The translations under genes were made by a program, and so were the position numbers. Below, piece after piece: positions 56,201 to 64,000 of a stretch of 64,000 nt of DNA (the stretch's first letter is position 1; each line of letters starts with the position of its first letter). Under the pieces are notes generated by a model, which was given only the letters and a program-made list of their open reading frames with translations, was not told the origin of the DNA and did no database searches. Where the stretch lies: assembly GCF_910592395.1 (NCBI RefSeq), contig NC_088314.1, positions 12,710,001 to 12,774,000 on the forward strand. Reading direction: 5' to 3'. Source of the stretch: Lineus longissimus (lineage: Eukaryota > Nemertea > Pilidiophora > Heteronemertea > Lineidae).

Positions 56201-56893
56201 CCTCAAGAACTTCGGGTCTGACAGTTCCTCTAAAGGATTTACTCTGTCCCTGAACACCCTCATGCGTCTTCTCTGAATTTCATTTTCATGCTCCTCTCGT
56301 TCGTCTTGTGCAAATTCAAGTATAGCAAGAGCATCCATTCTGCCGACCACATGCCGTAACCTCCTCTACATGTATGAATCATAAGCTTAAACAGCTGCAA
56401 AACAAGCCCCCAGGTATGTTTTTCAATTCCTTTGTTGTTTAGACACCCTAGTCTATCTTGGATGACAGTTTTAGACACGTCCAAACTAAACATCCTTCTG
56501 TAGTAGCTGTTTATGCTAAACGATAGATTTAGACTTGTCTAGGCGATTTAGACTTGTCTAAGAGAAAAATACCTTTTATAAGTTCGGGCCGTTATGTTTT
56601 ATACTTACGCAGAAGAATTTGTCATGAAACGTCCTCTCTCCTCTTTTGCGAGGTCTGTTTGGTGGGAGGTCCGTTGTCGAGGGTGCCCCCAATGCGGAGG
56701 GTGTCTCAGGAGTTAGTGATGGCATCTCAATATCAGCAAGGTAAACACTACTGTTGATATCCATACACATATCCGTATTTAGTGAATTTAGCAAACCGGA
56801 AAACATTTTGGCGTGCGGGATACCAACGTGACTTGTGTCGCTGAATACTTTGAAACAACTGAATTTGCCGCGGTTAAAACGGCGGTTGGACAT
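50225..56893 (-). CDS. Unrecognised three-exon gene whose first intron holds the Harbinger element
   Basis: Exon 1 56609-56893 (ATG; 95 codons; donor TGC/GTAAGT), exon 2 51144-51224 (acceptor CATTTCAG, donor AAA/GTAAGT) and exon 3 50225-50299 (acceptor CATTCTAG, TGA). All junctions are phase 0 and the joined protein (146 residues) reads smoothly: PPNRPRKRGERTFHDKFFC, then DAVRQAVKLTGIKPCTDVF and CEK, then VLPICGLERNPENLFKVKK. The first exon has a Pro/Thr/Ser-rich linker before a basic patch. No family is recognised. The gene starts 318 bp from the divergent CACTA transposase gene and may be its accessory gene. The exon join is inferred from phase and splice sites. Exon 3 also has an alternative frame that reads to a GTAAGT donor at 50195. 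Confidence 0.5.
52262..53458 (+). CDS. Harbinger Myb/SANT-like DNA-binding protein, three exons
   Basis: Exons 52262-52722 (ATG; donor GGAAG/GTAAAT), 53007-53129 (acceptor TTTTCAG, donor AAAAG/GTAAGC) and 53254-53458 (acceptor TTTCCAG, TAG) join in consistent phase, giving 262 residues. Residues ~8-85 (ENFTPDQRRALIELVRAHE, KRKQAAWEKIAGEMNALFP, KDLKDLWRRMKIKAK) form a trihelical Myb/SANT-like domain of the Myb_DNA-bind_5 type with the three spaced tryptophans. An acidic middle follows, and the C-terminal ~60 residues are a charged coiled coil (LKDEHEQKMSLLNLQQEAAK). In Harbinger systems the Myb-like partner binds the element ends and carries the transposase into the nucleus. It is intact and lies tail to tail, 51 bp from the transposase stop. 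Confidence 0.85.
53510..56350 (-). CDS. PIF/Harbinger (HARBI1-like) transposase, two exons
   Basis: Exon 1 is 55463-56350 (296 codons; donor TCA/GTAAGT). Exon 2 is 53510-53707 (acceptor TTTTTTTAG, stop TGA). Both are phase 0 and give 361 residues, the normal size for this family. The N-terminal helices (FRISKETFRWLLDLI, LTPLLQLAIALRFYANG) are followed by the DDE catalytic residues: IGALDGSH (D~162), LLGDPAY (D~236) and GVIERVFGVWKRRF (E~272). The C-terminal exon has the family's ATACLHNLAI helix. No stop or frameshift was found, so the gene could be functional. The 1.75-kb intron contains a MITE that itself contains a 302-bp-repeat element. Confidence 0.93.
54040..55251 (-). mobile_element. 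302-bp-repeat element, copy 4 (reverse)
   Basis: On the minus strand: 5' TGGCTTACCGTAGGGGAGTC at 55251, a CGTCCGTCGT-rich stretch, three units, then the 3' end CAATGGCCCTGGCCATTTCAT at 54040. Its 3' unique part differs from copies 1 and 3. It includes a tRNA-like stretch (54170-54230), so this is a different subfamily. Its 5' end abuts a T run in the host MITE, as in the other copies. Confidence 0.8.
54170..54235 (-). repeat. tRNA-derived SINE remnant (B box only)
   Basis: On the minus strand GGCAATCCAAAGGTCGTGAG is followed by TTCAAAACCCGGTCAGGGACG. GTTCAAAAC matches the Pol III B box (GTTCRANNC). No A box or cloverleaf 5' half is present, so this is not a tRNA gene. Confidence 0.45.
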
Positions 56894-59067
56894 AATGGTA
56901 TCTTACTCGTTCACATCCGTCACTGTTTTCCCAAGATACATGTGATCACTACACTGGATTTAAGACAGGAACGAGGTAATGAAAGTATGCAGGTTCATCC
57001 CAGGTGATTTTACATTCACACCAGGGGTCAGTTCATAGTCGAAAACAGGTGTAGATCAATGTTATCATAAATAATTGATAGGATCAGCAGCTACATCGAA
57101 TTGGACCTTGAAGCTCAATTGCATTAACCCTATTCAATTTGACAAATTGTTCACATAAAAAATTAACTCAAAATCTGATCACGCCCTTGTTACAATTGCT
57201 TATAGTTTCAGATGGATCAAGGACGGAGTCGAATGGTTTGGTGCCAATGTTGCAATCGGCTAATCAACAGATCAGAAGTGATAAGACATGCAATGAACAC
57301 GGTCCAGAGCAGAGACGCATCGCCATCAGTCGTAGACCAACAAGAAAAGTTAACTCTTCACCCTCCGAAAGGAGCACACCCTCCCATTAGCATTTAAAGA
57401 CACCAGGAAAATGGTAGAAGAATACCTTTGCCCTGTAATTCCCTATGCAGGTGAAAATGCGAATTTGTTTGAATGCCCTAAATGCAAATCGAAGAAAACG
57501 AAGGATAAAACAGTTTCTTACCTTCCCATTGTCCCACGATTACAGAGGATGTACAGCGTTAAAGCTGTAGCTGCACTATTACAAGGCAGCTCGTCAGAAA
57601 TAAACGACATAAAATTGTCCAAAGGATACAAGGAGATGATAAATAATCAATTTGGGGGGGGAGGACAGGAGTATTGTACTGGGCTATTCCACCGATGGAG
57701 TATGCCGTTTCGATCACCTGAAGACAACTCATTCTGTGAATGTCCAAGCAATGAAATTGTACAACCTACCCCCAACACTTTTTGAGAGAAAACTGAGCTT
57801 CTCCCACTAATTGGTCTCAACGAAGGTAAATATATTGTTCTTACATCAATCTGTTAATATGTTACATCCCCTCCCCCCCCCCCCTGTAGAAATGCTCAGA
57901 TACATGGAGTCAGGTTCAGATTTTAAAGAGTTTTTCTCGATGTGAGGGGCTCCCTTCGAGAAAACAATTTTGGAGTATTCACCACACTCCATCAACACGC
58001 GTGCACTACACACAAACGAAAACTGCACAGAATAACATACACTTTCTAGTGTAAGCTGAGCGGTTTTCAAATAGTTTCTGCTGTAGAAGTTTGAAATGTC
58101 CTACGACAGAACGTCAGGGGAACGAAGGATTATACTATGCTATTTCAATCTACGAGGTGTTGACAGTCATTGCATCAAGAGACCCTTATACACCATAATC
58201 AAGATGATGCCATCAGAATGTAAGAGGGCTATACACTTTTCCGGGGGGAAATTGTTCTAATTGTACATATTGTTAACTTATTCTAAGTTGCTTTTTATCA
58301 ACAGGTCCTCACACACCGAAATGCATGAACAACTATCTCGACATACCAGTTGACGAATTGCTCTCCATTGATTCTGGAATCAGAACATACGATGCCTCCC
58401 AGGATGAGGTCTTTAGCATGAAGGTTGCAATTTTAGCATATGTTTGCGACTTTCCTGGCAAGACGAAACTTGTCCTAATGAAAGGAGCTGGAGGGGAGAG
58501 TGTCTGTGACTGCTGTAAAATAACTGGTGAGTGTTGACACATAGCATGAAGTTTGTTACTCGGGACCACGTGGACCCCCGAGAAATTGTAGGGGCCGGAG
58601 AACTGATGTATTGCAGTTGCATGCTCCCCCCAGAAACAGAGTTCTTCCTAATTGTATGTCCCAGATTATTGTATGGTTCTATTGAGATCTATGACAACTA
58701 AATACATCAGAAAAATGGGCACATGAGAGTCGAAGCCTCTATAGGTCACTTTTGTCATGATGGGAAGGGGGCAAAACACTTACCCCCACAGTGCCAATGG
58801 GCAAAAATCTTCATCACAAATCATATTTTGGTAAAACGCATGGAAGAGGGCATTTGTCTGCTTACGCCCTTACCCCAGCCTAACACATCAAGCTACGATT
58901 CTAATAAAATGTGTCTCCGGAATAACCTGCACAGTAAATGAGTGATGCAGAGAAATAATTCTACAATGGAAGCAAGGTTAATTAGTATTTTAGGAAAAAA
59001 ACAGCTGGTGATTGCAAGAACACTCTGCGATCATTACATTTTAAAATACATCCATATCAGAGGCAAA

Positions 59068-61477
59068 ATGAAATGGCCAGGGGCCATTGTGCGCACCGTA
59101 TAGATATTTGGTGGTTTGGAATTCATCCAGGTTAAGAAACATTCTACATGTATAGTATATAGGTCAAACCAAAGTCGGTATGACATGTGATGTATCGTTG
59201 CTTGGAGTAAGTACCATAAGAATAATATCATCAAAAACAAGTCACTAATAAACGAGATATTGCACTTTTTACCTATTTTAGTTGTGGCCTCCTGGTGGCC
59301 AAGTTGAGTACCAGATCAGATCAAATTTCAGTGTCCCAGGTTACATGACGGAGAGACTCATGTGTACCAAATTTCAAGTTCATAGCTTTAGTGGTTAAGA
59401 AACCTGCAATAGTTACACTCAAACGACCAATTTACGCCATTTGACCTCAGTTACCTTGAAAAGCAGGTCAAATCAAAAACTTATATAATGTGTGATGTAT
59501 CCTTGCTAGGAGAACCTACCATAAAAATGTTATTGAAAACGAATCATTAATAAGCGAGATATCACACTTTCTAGGTTTTCACTTTTGGCCCTCTGGTGGC
59601 CAAGTTGAGAATCAGACCGGACTGAAATTCAGGGTCAGAGCCAGCTGACCTAGGGGGTCCTTTGTACAAAGTCTCAAGTTCATAGCCTTTGGGGTTAACA
59701 AACGTGCCACAGTTACGCTCAAATGGCCAATTTACGCCATTTGACCTCTGTGACCTTGACAAGTACGTCAAATCAAAAACCCGTATCATATGTGATGTAT
59801 CCTTGCTAAGAGTATCTACCATAAATTTTTTACCAGAAACTAATCAGTAATAAGCGAGATATGGCACTATTCAAATTTTTGGTTTTGGCCCCCTGGTGGC
59901 CAAGTTAAGTATCAAACCGGACTGAAAATCAGTGTCACAGGTCATCTGACCTAGGGGGTCATGTGTACCAACTTTAAAGTTCATAGCTTTATTGGTTAAG
60001 AAACGTGCCATAGTTACACACAAACGGCCAATTCACACCATTTGACCTCTGTGACCCTGGAAATAAGGTCAAATCAAAAACCGTAGGATATGTGATGTAT
60101 CCTTGCTCTGAGTACCAAAAAAATAAAAATAAAATTGAAAACAAGTCACTATTAAGCGAGATATTGCACTTTTTACTTTTTTCCTTTTCAAGGTCACAGA
60201 GGTCAAATGGTGTAAATTGGCCGTTAGGATGTAACGATGGCACGTTTCTAAACTGCAATGACTATTGATACCAAATTTGGTACACATTTACCCCTTAGTC
60301 AGGTGATCTCAGGGACCGAAGTTTGGTCCAATATGATACACCACTTGACCACCAGGGGGCAAAATCCAAAAACCTTAAAAATGTAATTATTCCTTAACTT
60401 CTTGCCCGATTGCCACCAATTTGATATCATGGGTACATCTTACCACCATACAGTATATGTCACACAGGTTTTTAATTTGACCTTCTTGTCAAGGTCACAG
60501 AGGTCAAATGGCGTAAATTGGCCGTCAGGCCGTAATTATGGCACGTTTCTTAACTGCAATGACTATTGATCACAAATTAAGTACACATGTACCCCTTGGT
60601 CAGGTGATCTCAGGTACTGAAGTTTGGTGCGATCTGATTTGCCGTTTGGCCTCCAGGGAGGGGGCCAAATCCTAAATTCTTCAAAATGCCATTATTCCTA
60701 GTAATGACTTGCCCGATTGGCACCAATTCTATATCATAGGTACATCTAATTCTAACAACCATTCAATGTGTCACCCGGGTCTTCTTTGATTTGACCTACT
60801 TTTCAAGGTCACAGAGGTCGAATGTACTGTAAATTTTCCATTTTGGGGAAATTGTAATTGCTTGGACCTACATCAAACCTAACACTACATGACACAATAC
60901 CATGCTCTTTATCCATCTTTCCTCCACATGAGGTGAGCACAATGGCCCTGGCCATTTCATTTTAGTTTTGGCCCCCTGCTGGCCAAATCGAGAATCAGAT
61001 CAGACCGAAATTCGGTGTCAGAGGTTATATGATGTAGGGAGTCATGTGTACCAAATTTCAAGTTCATAGCTTTATTGGTAAAGAAACGTGCCACAGTTAC
61101 GCTCAAATGGCCAATTTACGCCATTTGACCTCTGTGACCTTGACAAGTAGGTCAAATCAAAAACCCGTATCATATTTGATGTATCCTTGCTAAGAGTATC
61201 TACCATAAAATGTTTACAAAAAAATTAATCAGTAATAAGTGAGATATCACACTATTTATGTTTTCAGTTTTGGCCCCCTAATGGCCGAGTCAAGAATCAG
61301 ACCGGACTGAAATTCAATGTCAAAGGTCATCTGACCTAGGGGGTCATGCAAACAAAGTTTTGAGTCCATAGCCTCAGGGGTTCAGAAACGTGCCACTGTT
61401 TTAGAAATAGGATATGACGGACGACGACGACGACGAAGGACACTGCGGTGTTGTATAGACTCCCCAACGGTGAGCCA
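59068..61477 (-). mobile_element. 302-bp-repeat element, copy 5 (reverse), with a nested relative
   Basis: On the minus strand: 5' TGGCTCACCGTTGGGGAGTC at 61477, CGTCGTCGTCC, units, and 3' CCATTTCAT ending at 59068. It lies in the intron 58527-61763 of the CACTA transposase gene. Units are more diverged than in copies 1-3 (CTCF-like cores changed to CCTCCTGG, CCCTCTGG or CCCCCTAATGG in several), so it is an older copy. It is split at about 60180-60960 by an opposite-strand fragment of the same family. Confidence 0.8.
60180..60960 (+). mobile_element. 5'-truncated 302-bp-repeat element nested in copy 5
   Basis: Starts within a unit (CCTTTTCAAGGTCACAGAGG) and ends ACATGAGGTGAGCACAATGG...CATTTCAT at 60960. 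Two units open GGCACGTTTCT near 60239 and 60541 (302 bp apart). They belong to a variant with AACTGCAATGACTATTGAT. The host unit resumes at TTTTAGTTTTGGCCCCCTG. Confidence 0.7.
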
Positions 61478-62794
61478 AAAAGCATTTTGAAACAATTATG
61501 ATAGAAATCTCATTTCGAATTTTATAGCATGGTTTTACACATCTGTCGCGGCTTGAGAACAAGTCATCTATAATCCTTTTGGGCATTTGAATAAGCACCG
61601 CGGCCGGCCAAAGTTAAAACAAGATTTTATGATTTTGCATCTGGTTGCACGCATCGATATGCATCCAAGGTAACTAATTCATGAATAGGTGCACCTAAAT
61701 TATGAACCGTGTTATATAACTGCCTATACTTTAAGCCTATTGATTATATTGACATTGTTTCAGGCACATACCAGAAGAGTATTTCCAAAATGGTAAAACA
61801 TGCAGAGAACCGGCGATTTCTTCCACTAGATCACCCCCTACGTCAAGAAACAGAAGGCTTTTCGGGCCGAAAGACTGAAACCAGAGCGGCCCCTCAGAAC
61901 AGAACAAAAATGGAGCAACTGGTATATGGCAAAGTGGCGGCGAGTTTGACAACGAAGAGTCACAAGGAAACGCTAATAAAAGAAACAGGAAAGTTTGGTG
62001 CTGAGAGTCTTTACCGGCTTAAGGATTATGACCCCCATCAAGCAGTGATTGATATGATGCATACCACACAGGTAGGTCAGCACTGCTCATGCGATGATGA
62101 ATGAAAAGCCTTTCGTTTCATTTCGTCTCATCATGTCGATAACTCAATTTGCATATGGCCTGTCATCTGTTATTTTTCGAAGTAATCCCTCTGAAAATCC
62201 TTGAGAATTCATGATCATACCATTATCAACAGGTATCAGGTCTCTTTCTTTATTCCAGCGAGTGTGTGAACACATTCATAGTATCATCAATGGACACAGA
62301 GATTCAACCAGTGTCCGAGCAACGGAAATTCTTCTTGATAGAACAACAGATAATACAGAAGATTGTAAGTGGCCTGTTTGGTCTAAAATGAGCTACCAAA
62401 TCATCCTGAACCTCATTGTGTTAAAGCCCATTTACTGTATAGCATTATTAGATTCAATATTAATATAATGAAAAAGACATTGGTGGCCAAGTTGCTACGG
62501 AACAAGTTTACTATTACTAGATACCAAATCCCATGGAAACTCGAATTATCTGGTTATGAGGGCCTGTGACATAATATTAATCGTTTAATCTCTTGAGAGT
62601 GAATTATGTACACTACTGATAGTGTATATAGGAAAGGAAATGCATGTATATCAGAATCTTTCGTATCCCAGAATTTTAGATGTGCATGGTATCTGATTTT
62701 TGGAGTGAAGCGACGTTGGCCTCGTGATGGTCTTGAAATGCTTTCTGGTGCATGCAAAATGTTGATGACATGTATGATGCAATACTACCAGTAT

Positions 62795-63337
62795 ACAGGG
62801 TGGCCCAGAAAAAAAACGCAAACGGATACTTCCACTACAAAGGGGTTAAATCTATTGATACCACTGGATGGGTAATCTTTCTAGAAGAAGAATGATACCA
62901 AGATCGACGACGGATACTTCCACTACAAAGGGGTTAAATCTATTGATACCACTGGATGGGTAATCTTTCTAGAAGAAGAATGATACCAAGATCGACCGGT
63001 TAAAAACATCTCGGTGGTGTGCTGAGGCCTGAACATGCTTGCACGACCTTTACTCAATTACAAATGGTCGCTAGGAACCTTGTCGACATCTCATATCAGT
63101 ATTATTACCTTACATTTAATCCACCTACTTACTAAGTTCAATTCACCGGAACAGTTCGATTTTTCACGAATGAAGCCTGTCTGTGCTTCACAAAATAGGC
63201 TCTAAAACAAAACCTACTGAACCAAAGCGAGCAAACTTGGTATCATTCTTCTTCTAGAAGGATTCCCTGTCCACTGGTATAGTTTTAACCCCCTGGTAGT
63301 GGAAGTATCTGGTTTCCTTTTTCCTGGACCACCCTGT
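62795..63337. mobile_element. Mariner-like MITE with long inverted ends and an internal duplication
   Basis: Ends ACAGGGTGGCCCAGAAAAAA (62795) and TTTTTCCTGGACCACCCTGT (63337), flanked by TA. The inverted match continues ~110 bp (CGGATACTTCCACTAC..., TTCTAGAAGAAGAATGATACCA). The left arm's inner ~87 bp (CGGATACTTCCACTACAAAG to ACCAAGATCGAC) is tandemly duplicated (~62822-62908 and ~62909-62995). No transposase. It lies in an intron of the CACTA gene. Confidence 0.85.
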
Positions 63338-63360
63338 ATAGCCGGCAGTAATTCTCAGCC

Positions 63361-63618
63361 ATAACCCAATGGTACCAAACTGATCAGGCACTGTCCGAGA
63401 ACAAATTGTGGCGAGAGTGGGCGGGGGTCTTTGCTGACAAACGTATGTCGTCTGCATCAACTGGCTGGCAACAAACACCGGTGGAGTGTTTCCCAGTGGC
63501 GCCTGATGAATCAGAAGTCATGGAATGTGCAGCTATTCGCAACCAGTCCACTGCCAAAACCCATTTGTTCTCATCCTGGCTTGATAAATTCCCGTTTCAG
63601 ATGTCACGACCACTGTAA
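63361..63618 (+). other. Open segment of unknown nature, possible alternative terminal exon
   Basis: After TTCTCAG a frame compatible with the preceding CACTA exon (phase 1) reads ITQWYQTDQALSENKLWREW...SSWLDKFPFQMSRPL and ends TAA at 63618. It looks protein-like but matches no CACTA motif I know, and it would end the protein before the KSHDWH segment. It may be an alternative last exon or part of another insertion. Confidence 0.3.
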
Positions 63619-64000
63619 ATGACATAAAGATGTATTTTCAATGGTTAAGCCTATCATTGTGTTGTTATTTTCTCGCTAATTAAGTCACTTTTTTACCCCT
63701 TTCGGGAAACTCGAAAATATGAGTCAGACTCATAAAATTTAGGTAACCCTGAATATTTTTAAGTGTAACTTATTGATTTCAGCACAGCAATTGCCAGACC
63801 CTAAACGAGCAAAATTAGATCCCATCAATTGGCGTTTCTCGAAAGATGAAATGACAAGGCGGATGATCGAAGCAAGCTGGTCAAGGTTCCAATCGGTTTT
63901 GGATGGGCGCCGGGGTTACTGTTCAACAAGTTTAATGCCACATGAAGTCGCATGACTGGCATCAGGTAAACAGCACATTTTTAACATCTAAGAAAATAAA

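Larger units (their letters stand above)
51964..56590. mobile_element. PIF/Harbinger DNA transposon, apparently complete
   Basis: Contains the two genes typical of Harbinger elements, convergent: a Myb-like gene (+) and a transposase (-). Left end GGGCCGAACTTATAAA at 51964 and right end (inverted) GGCCCGAACTTATAAA at 56590 are imperfect terminal inverted repeats, extended by a T-rich TTTTTCT stretch. The usual 3-bp target duplication is not clear. About 1.5 kb of the length are younger insertions in the transposase intron. Confidence 0.75.
57212..63965 (+). pseudogene. CACTA/EnSpm-type transposase gene, multi-exon, frameshifted
   Basis: Segments in order: 57212-57395 (ATG; zinc-ribbon start WCQCCNRLINRS...RHAMN), 57411-57825 (CPKCKSKK, YLPIVPRLQRMY, STDGV, LYNLPP; donor GAAG/GTAAAT), 58305-58526 (GPHTPK, MKVAILAYVCDFPGK, CDCCKITG; donor GTGAGT), 61764-62071 (RFLPLDHP, YRLKDYDPHQAVIDMMH; donor GTAGGT), 62259-62364 (donor GTAAGT) and 63783-63965 (FSKDEMTRRM, KSHDWHQ; donor GTAAAC). 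Phases agree from 57825 onward. The PRLQR, D-P-G and DMMH (DxxH) motifs are those of TNP2-like CACTA transposases. Frame breaks: between 57395 and 57411, in the G run 57653-57660, near 57795, and between ~63910 and 63945. The gene runs past the window end. It may be dead, or some breaks may be assembly errors in homopolymers. Confidence 0.7.

Overview
This is eukaryotic nuclear DNA. Genes have GT-AG introns, the background is AT-rich, and the sequence is filled with animal-type transposable elements: BEL/Pao, Gypsy, Helentron-like, PIF/Harbinger, CACTA/EnSpm, Tc1/mariner/pogo-like, a P2X7-domain-associated DDE transposon, and many foldback or MITE elements. There is no operon structure, no prokaryotic gene density, and no recognisable single-copy housekeeping gene. 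The repertoire fits a marine invertebrate (deuterostome or lophotrochozoan); I cannot name the species.

Layout. 0-2.5 kb: 3' part of a BEL/Pao polyprotein. 3.4-7.0 kb: a two-exon P2X7 C-terminal (ballast-like) zinc domain gene on +, tail to tail with an eight-exon transposase-like pseudogene on -. 7.0-8.5 kb: a Helentron helicase-endonuclease fragment. 8.5-12.6 kb: mostly noncoding, with a foldback element, a minisatellite and a CRE-like motif cluster. 12.66-15.0 kb: a three-exon OB-fold-like gene with a one-base frame break. 15-28 kb: noncoding DNA with MITEs, tandem repeats, the first copy of a 302-bp-repeat element and a LINE tail. 28.3-29.2 kb: a two-exon Ulp1-like cysteine protease gene on -, with a higher-order satellite directly upstream. 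32.6-33.05 kb: an unrecognised, possibly Tudor-like ORF. 33.35-38.39 kb: a complete, apparently very young Gypsy element (identical 166-bp LTRs, 5-bp target duplication). 38.6-48.8 kb: two more 302-bp-repeat elements, a small SANT-like exon pair, nested Tc1/pogo-type elements and a large broken inverted repeat. 50.2-64 kb: a nest of DNA transposons. A CACTA transposase gene (+) and a divergent three-exon gene (-) flank a common upstream region. A complete PIF/Harbinger element (Myb-like gene plus transposase) sits inside the first intron of the - gene.

The most interesting pattern is a dispersed family with at least five copies (about 20.8, 39, 46, 54 and 59-61 kb). Each has T-rich flanks at the 5' end, TGGCTCACCG at its 5' end, a CGT-rich stretch, an array of ~302-bp units, and a 3' hairpin (AATGGCC/GGCCATT) ending in TTTCAT. 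One copy interrupts an inverted repeat, so the empty site can be read from the other arm: there is no target-site duplication. This resembles non-autonomous Helentron-like (HINE/pearl-type) elements. Every unit carries a near-consensus CTCF core and a DR3 nuclear-receptor motif, so each insertion would deliver a regular array of candidate regulatory sites.

Almost all coding sequence here belongs to mobile elements. The Gypsy polyprotein, the Harbinger gene pair and the Ulp1-like gene look most intact. The BEL, Helentron, P2X7-associated transposase, OB-fold and CACTA genes each show one or more frame breaks.
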